Below are positions 19,494 through 26,534 of a stretch of 64,000 bases of DNA, piece after piece (the stretch's first letter is position 1; every line of letters starts with the position of its first letter). Source of the DNA: Kordia algicida (GTDB lineage Bacteria; Bacteroidota; Bacteroidia; Flavobacteriales; Flavobacteriaceae); assembly GCF_051013375.1 (NCBI RefSeq), contig NZ_CP142125.1. The stretch is one strand, 5' to 3'. Made by a program: the position numbers and the translations under genes. Under the pieces are notes generated by a model that did not search any database, was not told the DNA's origin, and saw only the letters and a list, made by a program, of their open reading frames with translations.

Positions 19494-20312
19494 TTAACCG
19501 CGTCTTCTTCTGCGATTGTTCATCATTTCTTGCATTTTCCCTTTGATGGTTTCTTGGTATTTACTTTTGGTGATTTCTTTTCCGCCTTTTGGCGCTTGAA
19601 TTTTAACTTCTTCTCCTGGATTTATGACAATTTTAGAACACAACATCGTTGTATTTCCAGCGCTTACTTCTAAGATTAATCCTGGTAATCCCCAATATTC
19701 TGCTGGTCCATGACTTACCGGAACTTGTGGCGTGTACCAAGCTTCAACTTCTACCATAGGAACGTCTGGTGTTCCATCACCATCTTCGTCTTTTCTTCTG
19801 AGATCGCTCCATGAAAAATTGTACCAAGCCAAGTCGTCTTGTGATATGCTCGCTGTTGCTTTGAAGCACATGTATTGTCCAATTTGTTTCGTTTCTTTGC
19901 CCATTTTCCATTCAATTGTGTGCAATTTATCTTTTACTAGGAACTTTTTTCCATAAAATTCCTGACTTTGCACTAAAGCAGAATCTTTTACATTTTTATA
20001 TTGGTAACCTCTTGAAAAGTTAGCGCCCCAAGAATCTGTAGCTCCTGAGATTGCATCTAGTTTGTCTTCTTCTTTAAAAACGGATGCTTCTTTGTCAAAA
20101 CTTAATACGTATGTTTTTTCCAATCTGTTTTTTAACCGTGCTGCCACATCTTTTTTCTGGGCTTCGCTCAATCGTGCGCCCCAACTTCCTAGTTGCATTT
20201 TAGATTTGGAAAAATAATAGGCTTTTCCTTGAAATTGCTGTACTTCGCCAGTTTTGAACGAAAGCAGTGCAATAAATGAAAGTGCTAAAAATTTAAGTAG
20301 TAGTGATTTCAT
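19494..20312 (-). CDS. GLPGLI family protein
   Basis: The 272-residue exported protein has a signal peptide and the family name motif in YWGLPGLILEV (near residues 204-214). It has the usual central WYTPQVPVSHGPAEYWG region and an Arg-rich C-terminus (NNRRRRRG). GLPGLI proteins are Bacteroidota-specific and of unknown function. They are often encoded beside outer-membrane receptors, as here, and a role in the same complex is an inference. The MKSLLLKF start is placed before the hydrophobic signal core. Confidence 0.9.
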   Translation of the reverse strand: MKSLLLKFLALSFIALLSFKTGEVQQFQGKAYYFSKSKMQLGSWGARLSEAQKKDVAARLKNRLEKTYVLSFDKEASVFKEEDKLDAISGATDSWGANFSRGYQYKNVKDSALVQSQEFYGKKFLVKDKLHTIEWKMGKETKQIGQYMCFKATASISQDDLAWYNFSWSDLRRKDEDGDGTPDVPMVEVEAWYTPQVPVSHGPAEYWGLPGLILEVSAGNTTMLCSKIVINPGEEVKIQAPKGGKEITKSKYQETIKGKMQEMMNNRRRRRG

Positions 20313-20340
20313 GGTGTACGGTTATATTAATTTTGTTTAA

Positions 20341-20348
20341 CAAATATA
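20341..20348 (-). promoter_or_regulatory. -7 element upstream of the GLPGLI gene
   Basis: Read on the minus strand, TATATTTG fits TAnnTTTG, 29 bases before the start codon. No -33 TTTG is visible at standard spacing. Confidence 0.45.
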
Positions 20349-20513
20349 AACAAAGATTAAACAGTTTAGACGTTTTTTAAGAAATATTAACAGTATTTTA
20401 CGTGTAAGCACTTTGTTTTCAGTCGTTTATTTTTGATAAGAGAACATTCAAACAAGCAGCAATCGACTTTGAGTTCTATCTGCAGAAGCGTTTTTAGTAT
20501 AGAAGATAAAAAC

Positions 20514-20595
20514 AAAATAAAAGCCGAACAATACTTTGCACACACGTATTGTTCGGCTTCAAGCTAAATATATAATAACACTTACTACTACTCTT
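20514..20595 (-). repeat. icd 3' flank, including its terminator hairpin; similar copy at 24226-24303
   Basis: The hairpin arms are GCCGAACAATAC and GTATTGTTCGGC (20519-20560), and a T tract on the minus strand makes this the icd terminator. The hairpin and the next 35 bases (GCTAAATATATAATAACACT and TACTACTAC) are matched closely at 24226-24303, where no icd gene is present. Confidence 0.8.
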
Positions 20596-20596
20596 T

Positions 20597-22108
20597 TTAT
20601 TCTCCTTGTCCGAGTGAGAAACCGCGTTTCCCATCAAATTCGTACAAGTTTTCTGTTTTGATGACTTCATACCCTATTTCGTTAATGTTTGATAATAAGG
20701 CAAGAATTTGTTCAAAATCTACAGGCATGTATTTTGGTTTTTCTCCGTTAATTACCGCATCTGTGGCAACAAATCGGCAACGCCAGTGATCTGTACAGTA
20801 GGTTTCTGGTAATCCGTTTGGATATACTTTGACACCACGATTGGTAATCATTTTGAGTTTTAGTTTGTAGGATTGTAAACTTGCTAAAGCATCGCCAATC
20901 TCTTGCGGATTAGAGCCTTGCCAGTTGATAAATACATCCGTTCCTACTAAGGCTTGCTCCTGCTTTGGTCTGTTATATTCAGGAATTTGAATGTTTCCTA
21001 CATTTTCGTCAATAGTACTTGGCGTTAATTGCTGCGGAGTTTTTCCTAAGTTTTCAATTACTTTATCGGCAAATTCACTGGTAGACATTTTTTGTTTGCT
21101 TTGTCCTTCTTTGTAAATATCTGCAGTGTGATATCCTTGCTCTATTGTGGTTAGCCAAGCATTTTTTATTTTGTTGGCGATGTTAGCTTTTCCAATATGA
21201 ATCAACATCATTACCGCAGCATTCAATAATCCTGAAGGATTTGCAATGGCTCTCCCTGCAATGTCTGGCGCTGATCCGTGAATGGCTTCAAACATGGCAA
21301 CATTTTTTCCAACATTTGCAGAACCTGCCATTCCTACAGAACCTGCAATTTCCGCAGCGATGTCAGAAATGATATCTCCATATAAATTTGAAGTTACCAC
21401 CACATCATAGTTTTCTGGATTTGCTGCTAAACGTGCCGAACCTATGTCAATAATTTGTGATTCACTTTTGATTTCAGGATATTCTGCGGCAATTTCTTTG
21501 AATACGTTGTGAAACAAACCATCTGTCAATTTCATAATGTTGTCTTTTACCATGCAAGTCACTTTCTTTCTTCCGTATAGTTTTGCATATTCAAAAGCAT
21601 AACGTACAATTTTTTCACAACCTGGACGTGTAATCAACTTTAAACATTGTACCACATCTTGTGTTTGTTGATGCTCGATTCCTGCGTATAAATCTTCTTC
21701 ATTTTCACGAATAATTACAACATCCATGTTTGGGAAATGTGTCTGCACATACGGATGTAATGCATTTACAGGACGTACATTTGCAAAAAGTCCGAGTGAT
21801 TTACGCAAGGTAACATTTAAGCTTTTGTATCCTTTTCCTTGTGGCGTTGTAATAGGAGCTTTTAAGATAATTTTATTTCGGTTGATGGCTTCCCAAGACT
21901 TCTTTTCAATTCCTGATGAGTTTCCTGATAAGTATACCTTTTCACCGACTTCAATAATTTCAGGTTCAATATTTGCGCCACTCGCTTCTAAGATTTTTAG
22001 GGTCGCTTTCATTATTTCTGGACCGATTCCGTCACCGTAAGCCACGGCAACTTTTGTTTTAGTAGCGGTATGTTGTGCTTGTGTAACCTGTGTTTTGATA
22101 TTCTCCAT
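20597..22108 (-). CDS. icd: Isocitrate dehydrogenase, NADP-type with C-terminal extension
   Basis: The 503-residue TCA-cycle enzyme oxidises isocitrate to 2-oxoglutarate. The isopropylmalate/isocitrate dehydrogenase fold is clear from VAVAYGDGIGPEIMKATLKI, the substrate-binding SLNVTLRKSLGLFANVRP, NLYGDIISDIAAEIAG and the nucleotide segment EAIHGSAPDIAGRAIANPSG. Beyond residue 365 there is an extra domain of about 140 residues ending FDGKRGFSLGQGE, as in the longer Thermus-type enzymes. NADP preference is inferred from this subtype. Its promoter and terminator flanks are duplicated at 24226-24445. Confidence 0.95.
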   Translation of the reverse strand: MENIKTQVTQAQHTATKTKVAVAYGDGIGPEIMKATLKILEASGANIEPEIIEVGEKVYLSGNSSGIEKKSWEAINRNKIILKAPITTPQGKGYKSLNVTLRKSLGLFANVRPVNALHPYVQTHFPNMDVVIIRENEEDLYAGIEHQQTQDVVQCLKLITRPGCEKIVRYAFEYAKLYGRKKVTCMVKDNIMKLTDGLFHNVFKEIAAEYPEIKSESQIIDIGSARLAANPENYDVVVTSNLYGDIISDIAAEIAGSVGMAGSANVGKNVAMFEAIHGSAPDIAGRAIANPSGLLNAAVMMLIHIGKANIANKIKNAWLTTIEQGYHTADIYKEGQSKQKMSTSEFADKVIENLGKTPQQLTPSTIDENVGNIQIPEYNRPKQEQALVGTDVFINWQGSNPQEIGDALASLQSYKLKLKMITNRGVKVYPNGLPETYCTDHWRCRFVATDAVINGEKPKYMPVDFEQILALLSNINEIGYEVIKTENLYEFDGKRGFSLGQGE

Positions 22109-22120
22109 CGTGTTGTTTTT

Positions 22121-22206
22121 TTAATATTACACTGCAAAGATCAAGAATATAATTCATATATTTTTATTTATGTTTTATATGATATATATAAATGGTTTTT
22201 ATGAAT
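22121..22206 (-). repeat. icd 5' flank with promoter-like sequence; similar copy at 24361-24445
   Basis: On the minus strand this reads through CATAAATAAAAATATATGAA to a GATCTTTG element just before the icd leader, close to the -7 consensus. About four bases in five match the sequence at 24361-24445, including GATCTTTG and the preceding ATCATA-AAACATAAAT stretch. Confidence 0.7.
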
Positions 22207-22346
22207 CCTTTTCTTGTTTGGATGAAAATATAAGTATCCATACTTGATGTTTACTTGTTATGAAAGCATAAATAAGCATCACAATAATTGGAAAAATAAA
22301 AAGGCTTACCTGTTAGTGATTCAAAGGAAGAAAAAAAAAGATATTA

Positions 22347-22733
22347 CTAAGAATGCTTTTTAAAGCGCACAGTTTTCATCCGATTTTTAAACTCTACACT
22401 TGGTCTAAACGTTACATTCACACTTTTGATAGATTGTGCGTTGACTGCTTCGGGAGTATCTTTTCCTTCACTACGAATGTGTGGTGTGAAGGTGCCAAAA
22501 TCGCCCAATGAAATGCTACTACCATTGCATAGATATTCGGGTAATAAATGCACCAAACCTTGCAATACCGCAATGGTATCTACTTCACTTACTGTAGAAA
22601 TTGCCGCTAGGCGTTCGCTTAATTGCTTTAAATCTACTTTTTCGCGTGCTGTGGTAGATGCATAATATTTTTTGGAGCCACCACCTGAAACACCTGGCGC
22701 ACCACGCTCAATAATTTTATATTTTATAGACAT
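22347..22733 (-). CDS. HU-like DNA-binding protein
   Basis: The 128-residue protein belongs to the divergent Bacteroidota HU/IHF family. The N-terminal part is an extension (MSIKYKIIERGAPGVSG), followed by the HU core with LKQLSERLAAISTVSEVDTI, the strand LGDFGTFTPHIRSEG near the DNA arm, and VNVTFRPSVEFKNRM at the C-terminus. Such proteins bend or wrap DNA. It is transcribed in the same direction as icd with a 238-base spacer. Which chromosomal process it serves is not evident. Confidence 0.88.
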   Translation of the reverse strand: MSIKYKIIERGAPGVSGGGSKKYYASTTAREKVDLKQLSERLAAISTVSEVDTIAVLQGLVHLLPEYLCNGSSISLGDFGTFTPHIRSEGKDTPEAVNAQSIKSVNVTFRPSVEFKNRMKTVRFKKHS

Positions 22734-23122
22734 GTTCTTCTGTTTTTATTTGATTTGTAAAGAGAAATTAAACACTTCTTCAAGTGATTTTATAAAAAAC
22801 TCTTTGATGTTTTAAGCTTTTGTTAAATATAAAAAATATTTTTACTACTTAGCAAAAAATAGTTTTCTAGTTAGTAAATAAAAATTTGCTACCTAGTAAA
22901 ATTTCAAAACCTTTTGACCGTTTAATTAAAAGCTAAAGATAAATTGAGTAAAAGTCGCGGATGTGTTTGCATGTTGGTCTTAAGAAAATTAAAAAATGTA
23001 GCAGTAATTCCTTCTTATTTTTAAAGAGAAAAAATCATTGTATAGCTGTAAAGCTTTGTCTATTTTTAAAACATCACATTAATTAGTAACCAAAAAAAAA
23101 ATTACAAATACTATACTTTATT

Positions 23123-23383
23123 AACGTGAGTTCGATATAACTATTTCATTATAAAATTGATTGTCAGCAGATTATACTTAATGTCAAATCGAGCATTATT
23201 GAAATTAAAATATATTTTAATTGAAGATACCTAGCGTAGCTATCGAGATTCAATCGAAATTTTATTTTTTATAGTGTTCTCTTGAGCTACGCTCGGTATC
23301 TGCGATAATGCTCGAACTGACAATTAGTTATTTTTCAGTGAATTATGAACTATATAGTGATTTGTTAAGTCGAACTCACGTTT
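23123..23383. mobile_element. Miniature inverted-repeat element (MITE-like), copy with nested palindrome
   Basis: The element is about 260 bases with no coding capacity. Its ends are inverted: TTAACGTGAGTTCGATATAAC at the left, and TAAACGTGAGTTCGACTTAAC when the right end is read on the other strand. Inside lies a second imperfect palindrome: TGTCAAATCGAGCATTAT pairs with ATAATGCTCGAACTGACA, and GATACCTAGCGTAGCT pairs with AGCTACGCTCGGTATC. Its terminal sequence recurs at 33863 and 42080. The right end stops four bases before the ATG of the 57-residue peptide gene. Confidence 0.7.
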
Positions 23384-23386
23384 ATT

Positions 23387-23560
23387 ATGAAAAAAAGACA
23401 ATTAGCAACCTTACGTTTACAGAAAGAAGTAATTTCTAAACTAAAACAATTAGAGATTAACGGCGGTAAGTTAGATATGAAAACTATTAAATCAGATGGA
23501 AATTATTGTACACAAGAATGCTCTGGCGGTTGCTCTGGTGCTGGTTCTTGTAATCCGTAG
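23387..23560 (+). CDS. RiPP precursor-like peptide (class I lanthipeptide / GG-leader type)
   Basis: The 57-residue peptide has a basic leader with LRLQKEVISKL (9-19), which fits the LxLxKxxIxxL motif of Bacteroidota lanthipeptide and natural-product precursors. A double glycine (26-27, EINGG) follows, then a core ending YCTQECSGGCSGAGSCNP with Cys41, Cys45, Cys49 and Cys55 and several Ser/Thr. Cleavage after GG by a peptidase-containing transporter and modification of Ser/Thr/Cys are inferences from the family. No dehydratase, cyclase or exporter gene is in the window. A hairpin terminator lies about 50 bases downstream. Confidence 0.75.
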   Translation: MKKRQLATLRLQKEVISKLKQLEINGGKLDMKTIKSDGNYCTQECSGGCSGAGSCNP

Positions 23561-23608
23561 TTTATAGATTTTAGCTTTTTGTGATTTTTATAAAAGGCTT
23601 TTAAAAAG

Positions 23609-23643
23609 ACAGAAAATGCGGTGTGTGTTTTCTGTTTTTTTTT
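23609..23643 (+). terminator. Terminator after the RiPP-like peptide gene
   Basis: ACAGAAAA and TTTTCTGT enclose an 11-base loop and lead into a long T tract. Confidence 0.75.
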
Positions 23644-23701
23644 ATGGAAAGCCGTAAGATTCTTAGTTTGAGGTGTATTATTTTTATTCAAATTGTACTT
23701 T

Positions 23702-24223
23702 ATGAAACAAATATTTTTTATTTTAATTGTAGTTTTATTTTCATCTTGTGAGCAAGAAACCTTACCCAAATTTCAGAGTGTAAGAGAAATGCTAAAAGAA
23801 TCTTCTGATTTTCATGAAGAAAATGGTTCACTAAAATTTATATCTGAAGAAGAATCAAATGTTCATGTTCAAGTATCCAAATCAATTTTAGAGACTGAAT
23901 CTCGCGAGCTAAAAGAAGAAATTGTAAAAAGGGATATTATCTATGTAGTATTTCAATCTTTTGCTCAAACTAATATTGATCAAATAACAGTCACAGCAAT
24001 TCCAAATGATTGGGAAGATCATAAAAAGTATTATGATGAATATGCTAAGACAGTAAAAGTAAGTAGAAAAGATGCTATCAAGGTTTTAGAAAAATATTTG
24101 TATAGTACTAACTTCTCAATTTTATATGAGAAAAAAGATGGATCTTGGTTCCCTAACAAAAATTTTAGTAAACTAAAATTTGAAAAGTTAAAAGAAGTAT
24201 TTAATGAAATATACAATCCATAA
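23702..24223 (+). CDS. Small lipoprotein of unknown function
   Basis: The 173-residue protein begins MKQIFFILIVVLFSSCEQE, a lipoprotein signal with lipid on Cys17. The mature part is mixed alpha/beta with many charged residues and no recognisable motif. A TTG nine bases upstream is in frame, but the ATG at 23702 begins a standard signal peptide and is preferred. It lies between the RiPP-like peptide and the icd ghost; whether it is linked to the peptide (for example as immunity protein) cannot be judged. Confidence 0.7.
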   Translation: MKQIFFILIVVLFSSCEQETLPKFQSVREMLKESSDFHEENGSLKFISEEESNVHVQVSKSILETESRELKEEIVKRDIIYVVFQSFAQTNIDQITVTAIPNDWEDHKKYYDEYAKTVKVSRKDAIKVLEKYLYSTNFSILYEKKDGSWFPNKNFSKLKFEKLKEVFNEIYNP

Positions 24224-24225
24224 AA

Positions 24226-24303
24226 CTAAAAAAACCGAACAATACATTCTCACAAATATTGTTCGGTTTCGCTAACTTGTATATAACACTTACTAACTAC
24301 TTG
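24226..24303 (-). repeat. Ghost copy of the icd terminator flank
   Basis: The arms CCGAACAATA and TATTGTTCGG (24232-24269) form the same hairpin as at 20519, followed by GCTAACTTGTATATAACACT and TACTAACTAC, which match the sequence between hairpin and stop codon of icd. It may also terminate the plus-strand lipoprotein gene and the minus-strand gene at 24480. Confidence 0.75.
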
Positions 24304-24360
24304 TATACGATTTTGTCTTTAATAAACTTTATTTAACTTATGAGTTGTATAACTCTTATC

Positions 24361-24445
24361 TTAATTGCACAACAAAGATCGAGAATAAAGTTTATACATT
24401 TTCATTTATGTTTTGTATGATATCTATAAGTTTTATTTATGTGTG
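24361..24445 (-). repeat. Ghost copy of the icd promoter flank
   Basis: On the minus strand it contains ATCATACAAAACATAAATGA and then CGATCTTTG, matching the icd 5' flank (22121-22206) at about four bases in five. Only about 57 bases, without a start codon, separate it from the ghost terminator, so a transcript from here would be roughly 140 bases and noncoding. The spacer includes the palindrome GAGTTGTATAACTC (24342-24355). Confidence 0.65.
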
Positions 24446-24479
24446 GACGTAAGTGTTTTAATAGTAGTGTTTTATGTGA

Positions 24480-25052
24480 TTATTCTTCACGTTTTGTGCA
24501 TGAAATTTTCCAAAAAGGATAAACAATCTTTTCCGTTTTGTCAACCCATTCGCCAATCCATTTGTAACCTTTATCAGTAATATCATAAAACGTTAAGCGT
24601 GAAAAACCTTCGGCGCCATTTGGTGCTTTTTGTGGTTTGTAGAGCACAATTTTCCCATCTTTGGTTTTATTGCCTTCCCAAGAAGATAACGTTGCCGTTG
24701 GAGTTGCCGAAGCATAGTAATGTACATACCATTTTAAACTGTCTTTATGAAACTGTCGGATGCTTCCCGAGTGCTTTCCATCTGCTTTTAAGGTTTGATC
24801 CTGAATTGCCATTCCATTCATAATGTATGAATATTTCCAGGTCATTTTTACAGGTTTTGCCCAAGTTCCATCGGGATTCCTACTTTCTGAATCGCAGTCG
24901 CAGATACCAATCATCGGTTTAAAATCGTCCAATTGTTTAGGCGCTTTCGGATTTTTAATTCCATACGGATCAATGGCTGTAGGTTCGTATTCGCTTTGCG
25001 CAAACGTACATGATATGAAAAATATCAACAAGAAAGTGGCTATCGGCTTCAT
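24480..25052 (-). CDS. Secreted protein, DUF1579/lipocalin-like
   Basis: The 190-residue protein has a cleavable signal peptide ending FISCTFAQ. The mature region reads as a small beta-barrel: FKPMIGICDCDSES, KMTWKYSYIMNGMAIQDQ, WYVHYYASATPTATLSSWEG, SRLTFYDITDKGYKWIGEW and YPFWKISCTKRE. This pattern of a steady-state beta sheet with tryptophans resembles DUF1579-type proteins, whose function is unknown. Assignment is by pattern and not certain. Confidence 0.65.
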   Translation of the reverse strand: MKPIATFLLIFFISCTFAQSEYEPTAIDPYGIKNPKAPKQLDDFKPMIGICDCDSESRNPDGTWAKPVKMTWKYSYIMNGMAIQDQTLKADGKHSGSIRQFHKDSLKWYVHYYASATPTATLSSWEGNKTKDGKIVLYKPQKAPNGAEGFSRLTFYDITDKGYKWIGEWVDKTEKIVYPFWKISCTKREE

Positions 25053-25602
25053 AGAAATGGATTTTAATCTTTTGAAAGATAGTAAATTTTCAGGGATTCA
25101 GAGATTTGGTGTTGGTAGTGCGCTTTTTTGAAATATTAGTATGTTAGCATCATTGCGAACTTTTTGGTTTCATAAGAGCAGATTGCCACGACTTTCTACG
25201 AAATTCTCGCAAAGACGTTTCAAACAACACTCAAATTTATCTTAGAAACGTATTTAAAACTTAACATTTTATATAAAATCAAATAATGATCTCATAAACA
25301 ACCTTGAATCCTTGAATTGAGCGAAGCGAAAAAAAATAGGTATTAGCTTTTGGGTATTGGGTATTGAGTATTGGGTATTAGTCAAGTTCTAAGAATAATT
25401 GAAAATTCAAACTAAAATACGAACATAATTTGAGCGAAAGCGATACCAAAATTCTGAGTTTTTTAATCAAACTTTTTAATTGAAAACACCAAAGAAATTA
25501 TTTATTTGTAAATAGTGTTAGAAACAACCTTGAATCATTGAATTTTTAAATCCTTGAATTGAGCAAAGCGATCCAAAGAAAGGTAGCTGAGCAATGTCGA
25601 AG
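25053..25602. other. Repeat-filled spacer of 550 bases
   Basis: No gene is seen. The region holds a short tandem repeat (25351-25379), two copies of the phrase AACAACCTTGAATC (near 25297 and 25526), each continuing to TTGAATTGAGC followed by AAGCG (near 25316 and 25557), and low-complexity AT-rich sequence. Related TTGAAT/GATTCAA phrases recur near 31680, 40045, 45270 and 60200. Confidence 0.6.
25351..25379. repeat. Short tandem repeat, about four units of GGGTATT
   Basis: Four 7-base units follow in a row, the third reading GAGTATT. The tract is noncoding. Confidence 0.8.
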
Positions 25603-26355
25603 CTACTTTCGATGAATACTACTCAAAATCTCCATCACCTCAACTTTTTTACGAACAGAAACCGGAACCGTACTTTTATCTTTCAACAATAAATAACCAC
25701 CATCCGTTTTGATAAATGCTTTAATGAATTGCAGATTGACTAAATGACTTTGATGCACACGCAAAAATTGATAGTTTTTCAACATATCCGCGAAGTATTT
25801 GAGCGTTTTGGTTACAAAAATCTTCTGTCCGTCTTTTAAGTAGAAAATCGTATTGTTGCTATCAGATTCACAACGAATAATTTCATCCATACTCACAATA
25901 ATAATCTTGTCGAGCGTGTGTAATGATATTTTTGTAGGCTTTTCATTTGGAGCGGCTAAGGTATCTTTTAAGATGTCTAAACGTTCTTTGTTTGGGTGAA
26001 TTTGACCTTTTGCTTTTTCAATCGCTGTAGATAGTTCTTCTTCTGAATAAGGTTTCAACACGTAATCAATTGCAGCAAATTTAAACGCTCTGATGGCAAA
26101 TTCGTCACTTGCCGTTACAAAGATGATTTTTGATGTTAGATTCGGAAAAATCTCCAACACATCAAATCCAGAGCCATCGCCTAGCATAATATCTAAAAAT
26201 AAAATATCAGGTTGCTGTTTGCGTAATAATTTTGCCGTTTCCACAACGCTTGAAGCAGTTCCAATAATATTTAATTCAGGATGTAAACGTTCTATGTCTT
26301 CTTTGAGCATTTGTAATGCCGCAGGAATATCGTCAACAATAACAGTAGTGAGCAT
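25603..26355 (-). CDS. LytTR-family response regulator
   Basis: The 250-residue regulator has a receiver domain (1-120: TVIVDDIPAA, phospho-acceptor Asp55 in DILFLDIMLGDG, VTASD, Lys in DYVLKPYS) and a C-terminal LytTR DNA-binding domain (about 145-245: ISLHTLDKIIIVSMDEIIRC, FLRVHQSHLVNLQFI). It should be phosphorylated by the kinase encoded 179 bases upstream and then bind promoter repeats. An in-frame ATG 33 bases upstream exists; the start at 26355 puts the receiver core at the N-terminus as is usual. Confidence 0.92.
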   Translation of the reverse strand: MLTTVIVDDIPAALQMLKEDIERLHPELNIIGTASSVVETAKLLRKQQPDILFLDIMLGDGSGFDVLEIFPNLTSKIIFVTASDEFAIRAFKFAAIDYVLKPYSEEELSTAIEKAKGQIHPNKERLDILKDTLAAPNEKPTKISLHTLDKIIIVSMDEIIRCESDSNNTIFYLKDGQKIFVTKTLKYFADMLKNYQFLRVHQSHLVNLQFIKAFIKTDGGYLLLKDKSTVPVSVRKKVEVMEILSSIHRK

Positions 26356-26459
26356 GTTTTTGGTTATGAGTTTTATATCAAAATACATTTTTACTTAAGT
26401 AACATTTGTTCTTTAAATTAGAAACAGATTAATTTTTTAAAGTCTAACAATCTAATAGA

Positions 26460-26476
26460 TTCCTGCAACGCAGGAA
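26460..26476. repeat. Perfect 7+7 palindrome in kinase-regulator spacer
   Basis: TTCCTGCAACGCAGGAA lies among several TCTAAC/ATCTAA phrases between the kinase and regulator genes. It is a short dispersed-repeat form or an RNA hairpin within the operon. Confidence 0.6.
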
Positions 26477-26534
26477 CAAGTCTAAAAGCAAAGCGATCTA
26501 ACATCTAACAGCGTCAGCGATCTAATTTCTAAAA

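Noticed and set aside
23123..23383. Complete insertion sequence
   Set aside because: There is no transposase frame between the inverted ends; only a miniature element can be supported.
25053..25602. CRISPR array
   Set aside because: The recurring phrases are short, unevenly spaced and not separated by unique spacers of constant length.
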